Origin: JABCPE02 sp963530295
GTDB taxonomy: Bacteria; Bacteroidota; Bacteroidia; Flavobacteriales; Weeksellaceae
Direction: 5' to 3'
DNA length: 47,666 nucleotides
NCBI GenBank assembly: GCA_963530295.1
Contig: CAUSCF010000015.1
Span: 1 to 47,666, forward strand
Shown: piece by piece, positions 39,321 to 47,084 of the stretch
Layout: each line of letters starts with the position of its first letter
How positions within the stretch are numbered: position 1 is the stretch's first letter
Translations under genes and position numbers: made by a program
Notes under the pieces: generated by a model
Databases searched by the model: none
Seen by the model: only the letters and a program-made list of their open reading frames with translations
What the model was told of the DNA's origin: nothing

Positions 39321-40562
39321 ATGCCCGTATTCAAGCCATTTCGTGGGATAACGCCCTATGGGGAATATATAAAAAGTTTTCCTACACGCCCATTGAGTAA
39401 TTATACTCATGAAGAAATCGCAAAGAAAGCCGAAAGAGAGTTTTCTTATGTGAGAATGGTGGAACCGTATTTGTCTGGTGAACCTCAGAATTTGGAGCAG
39501 AATTTGGGTAGAGTGAGGGCGAATTATGAGGAGTTGCTGAGAAATCACAACCTGCATCAGGAGGAGGAATCAGGATATTATTTGTATTGTCAAGTATTGC
39601 CTGATGGCAGTGTTTTCAGAGGGCTTTTAGGATTGGTTTCCGTAGAAGATTATAATTCGGGAAAGATTAAAAAGCACGAAGAAACACTCACACACAGAAA
39701 AGAAAAACTGTCTAAGTATCTGGAAGGTGTGAATCTCCAAGCGGAACCAGTGCTTTTGACCTATTCTTCAAATGCTGAATTAGAGGCTCTTATGAGTGAG
39801 GAAGAAAGAAAAAATCCTGTTTTGGAATATGCAGACAGCAAGGGGACTAAACATCGTGTTTGGAAAATTCAAGATGAAGAAACCTTGAAAAAATATGAAC
39901 AAATTTTAGCAAAAGTAGAGGCTTTCTACATTGCTGACGGACATCATAGGATGGGTTCTACAGCGCTCTATTCTGAGCAGAGAAAGGATAAAAATCCTAA
40001 TCATATTGGAAATGAGCCGTATAACTTTGTTTATAGTTTCATAGTTTCTGACCAATCAATTAAAATTAATGATTTTAATAAGGTTGTCAAGGATTTGAAT
40101 GGTCTGACAGTAGAGCAGTTTTTGCATCAATTGGAGGATAAATTTATCATTGAAAATAAAGGGAAAAACCCGTATTATCCAGAGCAAAAACACTTTATAA
40201 GTCTTTATTTAGATGGACAGTTTTATAAACTTACACTAAAGGAAGAATGCTGTTGTGAAGAGTGTTTGGGGATTATAGACCATTATCTTTTGGACAAATA
40301 TATACTGAGTCCGATTTTAGGAATAGATGATTTGAAAACTACCAAGCGAGTAGATTACCTACGGGGAAGCTCTTGCGTGGAAGGAATCACAAAACTAAAA
40401 GAAAAGGTTGATAATGAAGGATATAAAGTAGCATTCGGGGTACATCCTGTGAGTTTTTCTGATTTAGTAGAAATCGCAGATAAAAACCTGAAAATGCCTC
40501 CAAAATGTACTTACATAGAACCTAAACTCGTGACCGCGCTAGTCATGTATGATATGAAATAA
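39321..40562 (+). CDS. DUF1015 family protein
   Basis: 413 residues. Signatures of DUF1015 are PVFKPFRGITPY at the start, PLSNYTHEEIAKKAEREFSYVRMVEP, the central FYIADGHHRMGSTALYSEQ with the conserved DGHHR, and the C-terminal VDYLRGSS...VAFGVHPVSFSDLVEIADKNLKMPPKCTYIEPKL. The DGHHR motif recalls the ParB/Srx-like kinases SerK and related proteins of archaea that phosphorylate serine from ADP. A role in serine metabolism is consistent with standing beside serC, but it is an inference. It ends just before a terminator. Confidence 0.88.
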   Translation: MPVFKPFRGITPYGEYIKSFPTRPLSNYTHEEIAKKAEREFSYVRMVEPYLSGEPQNLEQNLGRVRANYEELLRNHNLHQEEESGYYLYCQVLPDGSVFRGLLGLVSVEDYNSGKIKKHEETLTHRKEKLSKYLEGVNLQAEPVLLTYSSNAELEALMSEEERKNPVLEYADSKGTKHRVWKIQDEETLKKYEQILAKVEAFYIADGHHRMGSTALYSEQRKDKNPNHIGNEPYNFVYSFIVSDQSIKINDFNKVVKDLNGLTVEQFLHQLEDKFIIENKGKNPYYPEQKHFISLYLDGQFYKLTLKEECCCEECLGIIDHYLLDKYILSPILGIDDLKTTKRVDYLRGSSCVEGITKLKEKVDNEGYKVAFGVHPVSFSDLVEIADKNLKMPPKCTYIEPKLVTALVMYDMK

Positions 40563-40590
40563 AAAAATGCAGCTCTTAGGGCTGCATTTT
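40562..40590. terminator. Bidirectional terminator between DUF1015 and rlmD
   Basis: AAAAATGCAGC (40562-40572) pairs with GCTGCATTTTT (40580-40590) over a short loop, standing between the convergent genes. Confidence 0.9.
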
Positions 40591-40605
40591 TATTTTATGA
40601 AAAAA

Positions 40606-42012
40606 TTATTTCTTTATTAAAAGAGCAATATTTTCCACATGGTGTGTCTGTGGGAACATATCCACAGGAAGGATTTTTACTACATTGTAGTGCTCCTTCA
40701 TTAGGGCTAAATCTCTCGCCTGTGTAGCCGAATTACAGCTTACATAAACGATTCTTTCTGGTGAAAGTTTTAGAATCTGCTCTATTACTTTCGGGTGCAT
40801 GCCATCTCGTGGAGGGTCAGTAATTAGGACATCTGCCTTCGGATGTTGCGCCAGAAATTCCTCAGTGAAGACTTCTTTCATATCTCCGCAGTAGAAAGTA
40901 CAGTTATTCAGTCCGTTAAGCTCGGCGTTTTCTATCGCCGCATCTATCGCTTCCTGAACGGCCTCTATCCCAATCACTTTTTTGGCGTGTCTTGCCATAT
41001 ATTGGGCTATTGTCCCTGTCCCTGTATAAAGGTCATATACTACATGATTTTCCTGAATATCAGCGAATTCCAGAGTTTTTCTATAAAGATTTAGAGCTTG
41101 TTTGTAATTGGTTTGGAAGAAAGATTTTGGTCCAATTTTAAATTTCAGTCCATCCATTTCTTCAAAGATAAACCCTTCACCAAAGTAAGTCTGGATATCC
41201 AAATCATACACGCTGTCGTTTCCTTTGGAGTTGATAGCGTAGAGTAAAGTCTTGATTTGAGGGAACTTATCCAAAATAAAGTTTAATAAATTTTCTCTGT
41301 TTTCCTTTTCTTCTCGGAAAAACTGAATGAGAATCATCCATTCTCCTTTGGAATTTTGGCGAAGCATCAGCGTTCGTAGAAATCCTTCTTGATTCCTTAA
41401 ATCAAAAAAATCAAGGTTGTTTTTTATCGCATAATCTCTGATTGCCAGACGGATTTCGTTGGATGGCGCTTCTTGCAGGTAGCATTCTTTTAGGTCTAAA
41501 ATCTTGCTCCATTGCCCAGGAATATGGAAGCCCAGGGCGTTTCTGTTGTCTATTTCTGTGTCGGATTTTATCTCTTCCGAAGTCAGCCAGCGAGCGTTGG
41601 AAAACGAAAATTCCATTTTATTTCGGTAGAAATAGTGTTCCTCGCCTCCGAGAATAGGGATGCACTCAAAATCTTCGATGCCGCCTATTCTTTTAATATT
41701 GTTAAGAACCTCATTTTGTTTGAATTCCAGCTGTTTTTCATAGCTCATATTCTGCCACTTACATCCTCCACACACGCCGAAATGAATGCACTCTGGCTCT
41801 ATCCGAAACGGAGATGGCTCTAAAATTTCTACCATTTCTGCTTTGTAATATTTGCTTTTAGCCTTTTTTACACGAGCATTCACGGTGTCGCCAGGGATTG
41901 CTCCAGAGACAAGCACAGTTTTGCCATCTTCAGTTTTTCCAACAGAAACTCCTTTCGCACCAGCGGAAAGGAGTTTTATGTTTTCTAAGATTAGATTTTT
42001 ATTCTTTTTCAA
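40606..42012 (-). CDS. rlmD: 23S rRNA (uracil-C5)-methyltransferase (RlmD family)
   Basis: 468 residues. This SAM- and Fe-S-dependent enzyme methylates C5 of a 23S rRNA uracil (U1939 in E. coli). The N-terminal TRAM domain (KLLSAGAKGVSVGKTEDGKTVLVSGAIPGDTVNARV) is followed by the 4Fe-4S motif ECIHFGVCGGCKWQNMSYEKQL. The methyltransferase domain has YDLYTGTGTIAQYMARHAKKVIGIE, VLITDPPRDGMHPKVIEQIL and the catalytic-Cys region IVYVSCNSATQARDLALM. Several RlmD/RumA-like paralogues exist in Bacteroidota, so the exact site is not certain. It is 17 bases from the TlpA-like gene upstream. Confidence 0.93.
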   Translation of the reverse strand: MKKNKNLILENIKLLSAGAKGVSVGKTEDGKTVLVSGAIPGDTVNARVKKAKSKYYKAEMVEILEPSPFRIEPECIHFGVCGGCKWQNMSYEKQLEFKQNEVLNNIKRIGGIEDFECIPILGGEEHYFYRNKMEFSFSNARWLTSEEIKSDTEIDNRNALGFHIPGQWSKILDLKECYLQEAPSNEIRLAIRDYAIKNNLDFFDLRNQEGFLRTLMLRQNSKGEWMILIQFFREEKENRENLLNFILDKFPQIKTLLYAINSKGNDSVYDLDIQTYFGEGFIFEEMDGLKFKIGPKSFFQTNYKQALNLYRKTLEFADIQENHVVYDLYTGTGTIAQYMARHAKKVIGIEAVQEAIDAAIENAELNGLNNCTFYCGDMKEVFTEEFLAQHPKADVLITDPPRDGMHPKVIEQILKLSPERIVYVSCNSATQARDLALMKEHYNVVKILPVDMFPQTHHVENIALLIKK

Positions 42013-42029
42013 AATAAATCTTTTTAAAA

Positions 42030-43517
42030 TTAGTGTCCGTGACCATCATGTTCATCATGTTCTTCTTCTGTTTCAGAAGCCTCAGGAACAGGAGCACTCA
42101 GACCTGTTTGTTTGTTTAGAATATCGATAAGCTCTGTCAGCTGTATATTAGAAAGTCCAAGAACAGTCTTACTTGCAACCTTCCCATCTTTATCTAAAAT
42201 CATGAAACTAGGAAGCTTAAATCCATAGATATGGAGTTGTTGTGCTGCTTCAGATTTTAGCCCTCCTTTTGCGTACAGATTAACTCCTGTAAAGCCACCA
42301 AATAATGATTTAGAGGTCTTTTGGAACTGCTTCGCATCATCATCCATATTGACATAGGCTACATTTAGTTTTGCTTTATAAAACTCAGTAATTTCTTTTA
42401 ATGCAGCAGCAGATTGTACAATATTTGGAGCAAAAGAACTATAGAAAATTAGCAAAGTAGGTTTCCCTTTAAGTTCGCTTATTTTATAAGCTTTTCCATC
42501 CTGTTTTGTAAAGTTTACTTCTGGTAATGCAGAACCTACTTTTGGTCCTATAATCGCAGTATAAACTCTTTCTAAGTCTTTTTTAATGTTTTCTGACTTT
42601 ACCTTTTCAGTGAGCGCCTTTAGAACTTGATCTATTTTATCATTTTGGGGATGAAGGTCAAATTGAGTAGCAATATATGAAGCCAAGTAGTCTTTTTGCT
42701 CTTGTGAAAATTCCTTTCTAGTTTCTAAAAACTTCAAGAAAACCTCTGTTTGTGTAGTTTTAGTATCATTAAGGAAAGGAGTAGCAAATTTTCTGAAATC
42801 AGGTTCTAGTTTTCCTAAAAGATACTGTCTATAGGCAGGAAATTCTTTGATTAAAGCTTCTTTTTCAAATTTTTTCTGACTTTCTTTGAAATTCGCAGAT
42901 ACTTTAAAATCAGGGTTTTGAGTCATCTGTCCGTGCATCATTTCATATTGAGAACTTATCATCAGAAGATTCACCATCAGGTCGCTCTTTTTCCATTCTA
43001 TTACATCCTTGTCAGCATTTTTAGATTTAGCAATTTCATCTAATTTCTTATTGATATCAGCAGAGTATTTTTCTATTTCTTTGATGAAATCATTTTCGTT
43101 TTTTGCTAAAACAGCTTGGTTCAATTTAGAAAAGTATGAAGTGATGAATTTTTGACTTTCAATCAAGAATTCATTGTTTCCTTGCCCTTTTCCACTGATT
43201 TTCAGGTCTTCAGGGAAAGTAGAGCCATTTCCTTCCAGATTTAGATTTTCACCATTTTTTAAATATAAGAAATTTACTTTTCCTTGGTATACCAGAGCGT
43301 AGATTCCATCTTTTTTTACACTGATAGTATCAGAAAAATTTCCTTTTTTATCTATGCCAATATTCGCAATAGGAAGTGTAGCAACGGATGAAACATCTAT
43401 AAGTTCTATTCTGCTCAGCGGTGCAGGATTATTGATTTTTCCTGTAAAAACTAAATCTTTTTTGGAGCAAGATATAGCAAAGACAGCGAATAAAATAAGC
43501 AAAAAATATTTTTTCAT
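42030..43517 (-). CDS. TlpA-like thioredoxin-fold lipoprotein without CXXC
   Basis: 495 residues. A lipoprotein signal ends at FAISC (Cys about 17). Residues about 20-120 look like DUF4369 (FTGKINNPAPLSRIELIDVSS), then a helical middle, then a C-terminal thioredoxin/AhpC-TSA fold (about 335-470) with GSALPEVNFTKQDGKAYKISELKGKPTLLIFYSSFAPNIVQSAA. In redox-active TlpA this reads WCPPC or similar; here it is FAPN (about residue 361), with no cysteine. The cis-Pro loop is KLPSFMILDKDGKV. The C-terminus is Glu/His-rich (SETEEEHDEHDGHGH), which may bind metal. The protein is probably structural or a binding protein, not a disulfide enzyme. Confidence 0.87.
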   Translation of the reverse strand: MKKYFLLILFAVFAISCSKKDLVFTGKINNPAPLSRIELIDVSSVATLPIANIGIDKKGNFSDTISVKKDGIYALVYQGKVNFLYLKNGENLNLEGNGSTFPEDLKISGKGQGNNEFLIESQKFITSYFSKLNQAVLAKNENDFIKEIEKYSADINKKLDEIAKSKNADKDVIEWKKSDLMVNLLMISSQYEMMHGQMTQNPDFKVSANFKESQKKFEKEALIKEFPAYRQYLLGKLEPDFRKFATPFLNDTKTTQTEVFLKFLETRKEFSQEQKDYLASYIATQFDLHPQNDKIDQVLKALTEKVKSENIKKDLERVYTAIIGPKVGSALPEVNFTKQDGKAYKISELKGKPTLLIFYSSFAPNIVQSAAALKEITEFYKAKLNVAYVNMDDDAKQFQKTSKSLFGGFTGVNLYAKGGLKSEAAQQLHIYGFKLPSFMILDKDGKVASKTVLGLSNIQLTELIDILNKQTGLSAPVPEASETEEEHDEHDGHGH

Positions 43518-43534
43518 AATATGCTGGTTTTTAA

Positions 43535-44116
43535 CTATTTGTAATCCTCATCTTCATCTACTCCCTCATCATAGTAGTCATTAGAGAAATCGTCTTCCTC
43601 ATCATAGCCATCTTCAAATTCAGAGCTGAAATCCTCTTCTTCTAATAAATGAAAATCATCCATCGCGATGTTTGATTGTTGTTTCTTTGTAGTGGTAGAA
43701 CTACCATTTTTACTTGGAGCTTTCAGAGGAACATTCCCAAAACGGAATACCGTAATAGGATAATTTACAGAGTTTTTCTCATCTGTGATTTCCAAAAGTT
43801 CACAAAAAAATTCCCAAAGGTCTAAAAGCCCGTATTTAAAATGCATTTTACTTCCAATTTCTGGAAATGCCTCACTCATGTACACATCAGACATCGTGTC
43901 TCCATCTCCATCATCAGACATGTCTTCTAAAGGAACTGCTGCTCCCTCAGACCAGCTGTCATCAGAATAGTAAAAAGAAGAAAGCTCCTCACCCTGAAGG
44001 CTGAAAGCACTCTTAATTCCCAAATGCAGATTCCAAAGAGTTTGTTTTTCTCTGATCTCAATGTCTCTAAAAATCTGCTCCTTTGCATCTAAAATAACTC
44101 GTACTTTGTAAATCAT
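43535..44116 (-). CDS. Plasmid pRiA4b ORF-3 family protein with acidic tail
   Basis: 193 residues. The N-terminal domain (about 1-140) fits the pRiA4b ORF-3 / IS1096 passenger family: VRVILDAKEQIFRDIEIREKQTLWNLHLGIKSAF, then MHFKYGLLDLWEFFCELLEI. The C-terminal quarter is very acidic (EDGYDEEDDFSNDYYDEGVDEDED). Despite the family name there is no transposase, inverted repeat or target duplication here, so it is not evidence for a mobile element. TATATTTG at 44165-44158 is the promoter. It is 17 bases upstream of the TlpA-like gene. Confidence 0.85.
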   Translation of the reverse strand: MIYKVRVILDAKEQIFRDIEIREKQTLWNLHLGIKSAFSLQGEELSSFYYSDDSWSEGAAVPLEDMSDDGDGDTMSDVYMSEAFPEIGSKMHFKYGLLDLWEFFCELLEITDEKNSVNYPITVFRFGNVPLKAPSKNGSSTTTKKQQSNIAMDDFHLLEEEDFSSEFEDGYDEEDDFSNDYYDEGVDEDEDYK

Positions 44117-44157
44117 AAATTCTTTTGTTCTTCTGTTTTTATTTAAAATTTAAGATG

Positions 44158-44165
44158 CAAATATA
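44158..44165 (-). promoter_or_regulatory. -7 box of the pRiA4b ORF-3 family gene
   Basis: TATATTTG on the minus strand lies 42 bases before the ATG at 44116. Confidence 0.5.
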
Positions 44166-44249
44166 ATATAAATCATATGCTAAGAAAAATTATTTTTTAA
44201 AAAAATGAAATTTTATGTAATTTGTTTTAAATCAATTTATTAAAAATAA

Positions 44250-44279
44250 AAAAAGCAGTGGAAATTCCACTGCTTTTTT
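44250..44279. terminator. rpoD terminator
   Basis: AAAAAGCAGTGG (44250-44261) / CCACTGCTTTTT (44267-44278) with an AAATT loop is flanked by A and T runs. It lies directly beyond the rpoD stop on the minus strand. Confidence 0.92.
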
Positions 44280-44282
44280 CTG

Positions 44283-45149
44283 TTATTTTCCTAAATAGGA
44301 TTTTAAAATTTTACTTCTGCTGTTGTGTTTCAGTCTTTTAATGGCTTTTTCTTTGATTTGTCGAACTCTTTCTCTCGTTAAATCAAAAGTTTCGCCTATT
44401 TCCTCCAAAGTCATAGGATGTTTGCCATTTAACCCAAAGTAAAGCCTTACTAAATCAGCTTCTCTTGGTGTGAGGGTCTGCAATGCTCTCTCTATTTCTA
44501 TTTGTAGAGATTCCAGCATCAGTTCTTTATCAGGACTTGGAGACTCTCCAGAGCGCAATACATCATAAAGGTTAGAATCTTCTCCTTCTACCAGCGGAGC
44601 GTCCATGGATAGGTGTCTTCCTGAGTTTTTCATAGATTCCTTGATGTCCTCCTCACTCATGTCCAATACTTCGGCAAGTTCCTCTGGAGATGGAGGTCTT
44701 TCGTTGATTTGTTCCAATTCCGCATAGGCTTTGTTGATTTTATTGATAGAGCCTATTTTATTTAGAGGAAGCCTTACGATTCTAGACTGCTCAGCCAAGG
44801 CTTGAAGAATAGACTGTCTAATCCACCATACAGCGTAAGAAATGAATTTGAAACCTCTAGTTTCATCGTATCTTTTTGCGGCTTTCATTAGTCCTAAATT
44901 TCCTTCGTTTATTAAATCTGGAAGAGAAAGTCCTTGGTTTTGATATTGTTTAGAAACAGAAACCACGAAACGAAGGTTGGCTTTGATTAGTTTTTCTAAA
45001 GCAACCTTGTCTCCAGACCTGATTTTTTGGGCTAAAATAACCTCTTCATCGGCAGTGATAAGCTCTACTTTACCGATTTCTTGTAAATATTTATCCAAAG
45101 ATGCGGTCTCTCTGTTGGTTACCTGTTTGGTGATTTTTAGTTGTCTCAT
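44283..45149 (-). CDS. rpoD: Primary RNA polymerase sigma factor RpoD/SigA (short Bacteroidota form)
   Basis: 288 residues, the short form that lacks region 1.1 and the long non-conserved insert, as usual in Bacteroidota. Region 1.2 is SLDKYLQEIGKVELITADEEV. Region 2 is LIKANLRFVVSVSKQYQNQGLSLPDLINEGNLGLMKAAKRYD and GFKFISYAVWWIRQSI (2.3/2.4). Region 3 is RIVRLPLNKIGSINKI. Region 4 is TLTPREADLVRLYFGLNGKHPMTLEEIGETFDLTRERVRQIKEKAIKRLK. This subunit should recognise the TAnnTTTG promoters noted elsewhere in the window. No TAnnTTTG box is evident at its own start, so its own promoter may differ or lie further upstream. Confidence 0.96.
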   Translation of the reverse strand: MRQLKITKQVTNRETASLDKYLQEIGKVELITADEEVILAQKIRSGDKVALEKLIKANLRFVVSVSKQYQNQGLSLPDLINEGNLGLMKAAKRYDETRGFKFISYAVWWIRQSILQALAEQSRIVRLPLNKIGSINKINKAYAELEQINERPPSPEELAEVLDMSEEDIKESMKNSGRHLSMDAPLVEGEDSNLYDVLRSGESPSPDKELMLESLQIEIERALQTLTPREADLVRLYFGLNGKHPMTLEEIGETFDLTRERVRQIKEKAIKRLKHNSRSKILKSYLGK

Positions 45150-45249
45150 TTGATAAATAGTATTTTGTAATTTACTAATTATATATACGATGGGATTATC
45201 ATAAAGGTTACACCTAAAAACATTTTTTCTGCAAAAAGTGTTGTTTTCT

Positions 45250-45281
45250 TTTGTGAATTCCCTAATTTTTTACTATCTTTG
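45250..45281 (+). promoter_or_regulatory. Consensus promoter of the NlpC/P60 lipoprotein gene
   Basis: TTTG at 45250-45253, a 20-base spacer and TATCTTTG at 45274-45281 are an exact match to the Bacteroidota -33/-7 pattern; ATG 45305 follows 23 bases later. It is the cleanest promoter in the window. Confidence 0.8.
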
Positions 45282-45304
45282 GCGTTTAGCAAAAATTTTA
45301 TTCG

Positions 45305-45868
45305 ATGAAAAAAACCGTATTATTAGTTGTGGTTACATTTTCTTTGTGGTCATGTGGAGCATCTCAGCCAGCTAGAGTTTATGGAAATAAAAATATTTCT
45401 AATAACAAATCTTATTCATATAATACAAATAATGAAAAACCTTCAAAACCAAAAAATAAAAAATCTTCAAAGGAAGGACCTAATGCCAAAGCAGCAAACA
45501 TCCTTTCTGATGCAGAGAAATACCTTGGAGCTCCTTATAGAGCGGGAGGGATGACTTATTCTGGATTTGACTGCTCAGGATTTGTGAATACTGTTTTTGC
45601 AGAGAATGATATTAAACTTACCAGACGCTCTGCTGACCAAGCGAAAGAAGGTGTGGGAATCAATATAGAAAATGTAAAACATGGTGATTTATTATTCTTT
45701 GCTACTGCTGGTGGAAGGAGGGTTTCTCATGTGGGAATAGTGCATACAATAACGGACGATGGAGAAATTAAATTTATCCACGCTTCTACGAGCAAAGGTG
45801 TGATTATTTCTTCATTGGAAGAGGCTTATTGGGATAAGGCGTTTCTTTTCGCGAGAAGAGTTCTTTAA
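45305..45868 (+). CDS. NlpC/P60 (C40) peptidase lipoprotein
   Basis: 187 residues. A lipoprotein signal ends at SLWSC (Cys about 17). A low-complexity Asn/Lys/Ser linker (about 25-60) follows, then an NlpC/P60 domain: AEKYLGAPYRAGGMTYSGFDCSGFVNTVFAEN with the catalytic Cys, RRVSHVGIVHTITDDGEIKFIHASTSKGV with the catalytic His and third polar His, and a C-terminal KAFLFARRVL. Such enzymes cut the D-Glu-to-diamino-acid peptide bond of peptidoglycan. An envelope location is implied. It is divergent from rpoD. Confidence 0.94.
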   Translation: MKKTVLLVVVTFSLWSCGASQPARVYGNKNISNNKSYSYNTNNEKPSKPKNKKSSKEGPNAKAANILSDAEKYLGAPYRAGGMTYSGFDCSGFVNTVFAENDIKLTRRSADQAKEGVGINIENVKHGDLLFFATAGGRRVSHVGIVHTITDDGEIKFIHASTSKGVIISSLEEAYWDKAFLFARRVL

Positions 45869-45911
45869 AATGTGATTTTTGAATATATAAATTTAAATTA
45901 GTAATAAAAAA

Positions 45912-46724
45912 ATGAGTTTACAACAAAAAATAGAAGAGGCTTGGGAAAATAGAGAATTACTAAAACAAGCTGATTATCAGGAGGCTGTTCGTTCTGTAAT
46001 CCGTGAACTGGATTTAGGGAAAATAAGAGTGGCAGAACCTATTTCTGATGGATGGCAGGTGAATGAGTGGGTGAAAAAAGCGGTGGTGATGTATTTCCCT
46101 ATCCAGCAGATGAAAACGATAGAGGTGGGGCCTTTTGAGTTTCATGATAAAATTCCATTAAAGAAAAACTATGCAGAGAAGGGAGTTCGTGTTGTTCCTC
46201 ATGCAGTGGCGAGAGAGGGTGCTTTTATCGCTTCTGGGGCTATTTTGATGCCTTCTTATGTGAATATTGGGGCGTATGTAGACAGCGGAACTATGGTGGA
46301 TACATGGGCTACAGTAGGTAGTTGTGCTCAGATTGGTAAAAATGTGCATCTAAGTGGTGGAGTAGGTATCGGTGGAGTTTTAGAGCCGTTACAGGCTGCT
46401 CCTGTGATTATAGAAGATGATGTCTTTGTGGGGTCTAGATGTATAGTAGTAGAGGGAGTTTGTGTGGAAAAAGAAGCGGTTTTGGGAGCTAATGTAGTTC
46501 TTACAGCATCTACCAAAATCATAGATGTGACAGGAAATGAACCTGTGGAGCTAAAAGGCAGAGTTCCAGCTCGTTCGGTAGTGATACCAGGGAGCTACAC
46601 TAAAAAATTTCCAGCTGGGGAATATCAGGTGCCATGTGCTCTAATTATTGGTAAGAGAAAGGAATCTACGGATAAGAAAACCTCTCTGAATGATGCTCTT
46701 AGAGAAAATAATGTTTCTGTATAA
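45912..46724 (+). CDS. dapD: 2,3,4,5-tetrahydropyridine-2,6-dicarboxylate N-succinyltransferase
   Basis: 270 residues, the usual length. DapD transfers succinyl from succinyl-CoA to tetrahydrodipicolinate in the succinylase branch of lysine and diaminopimelate synthesis. The N-terminal helical domain has LQQKIEEAWENRELLK; the left-handed beta-helix core has GAFIASGAILMPSYVNIGAYVDSGTMVDTWATVGSCAQIGKNVHLSGGVGIGGVLEPLQA, and the end RVPARSVVIPGSYTKKF. It is 43 bases after the NlpC gene and is followed by a terminator. Confidence 0.97.
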   Translation: MSLQQKIEEAWENRELLKQADYQEAVRSVIRELDLGKIRVAEPISDGWQVNEWVKKAVVMYFPIQQMKTIEVGPFEFHDKIPLKKNYAEKGVRVVPHAVAREGAFIASGAILMPSYVNIGAYVDSGTMVDTWATVGSCAQIGKNVHLSGGVGIGGVLEPLQAAPVIIEDDVFVGSRCIVVEGVCVEKEAVLGANVVLTASTKIIDVTGNEPVELKGRVPARSVVIPGSYTKKFPAGEYQVPCALIIGKRKESTDKKTSLNDALRENNVSV

Positions 46725-46731
46725 TATATAT

Positions 46732-46758
46732 AAAGCGCTCTAATTAGGGCGCTTTTTT
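46732..46758 (+). terminator. dapD terminator
   Basis: AAAGCGCTCT (46732-46741) pairs with the segment ending GCGCTTT (46746-46755, including one T-G pair) and is followed by TTT. It lies just after the dapD stop. Confidence 0.88.
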
Positions 46759-46776
46759 GTTAAAAATAGGGAAAAC

Positions 46777-47058
46777 ATGGAAGAGCTGAAAAATTGGATA
46801 AAAGAAAATCCTTTAGCGTTTGGGGGAGTGCTTTCACTTATGTCTTTTGTCTTTGGGATTTGTTTGGTTTTGGGAGCAGTAAAGGACTGGGACTGGCTGT
46901 ATGAACCTGATGAATATTATCAAAACAACTGGACTATGGGGCAGATAAGCCGCTATATGGGGAGGGATTCAGCTCGTTTTATAGGATTTTTAGGCGGGTT
47001 GTTTTTTATGGGAATAGGGCTGTATTTTATGTATCAAATTTATAGTGACTGGAAGTGA
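46777..47058 (+). CDS. Small membrane protein, Imm17-like
   Basis: 93 residues with two hydrophobic segments (about 14-34 FGGVLSLMSFVFGICLVLGAV and 68-88 FIGFLGGLFFMGIGLYFMYQI) and a Trp/Tyr-rich, acidic loop between them (DWDWLYEPDEYYQNNW). The order helix, DWxW loop, RxxGRxxAR, helix resembles the immunity 17 family found beside toxins in Bacteroidota; the resemblance is from memory and not proven. It follows the dapD terminator by 18 bases, with no clear promoter of its own. The next frame is an orphan ORF 26 bases downstream. Confidence 0.65.
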   Translation: MEELKNWIKENPLAFGGVLSLMSFVFGICLVLGAVKDWDWLYEPDEYYQNNWTMGQISRYMGRDSARFIGFLGGLFFMGIGLYFMYQIYSDWK

Positions 47059-47084
47059 AAATTTAATCAATTTTAAAGTTAAAA

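Noticed and set aside
43535..44116. Insertion sequence (IS1096 passenger name of the family)
   Set aside because: No transposase, terminal inverted repeats or target duplication is present; the family name is historical.
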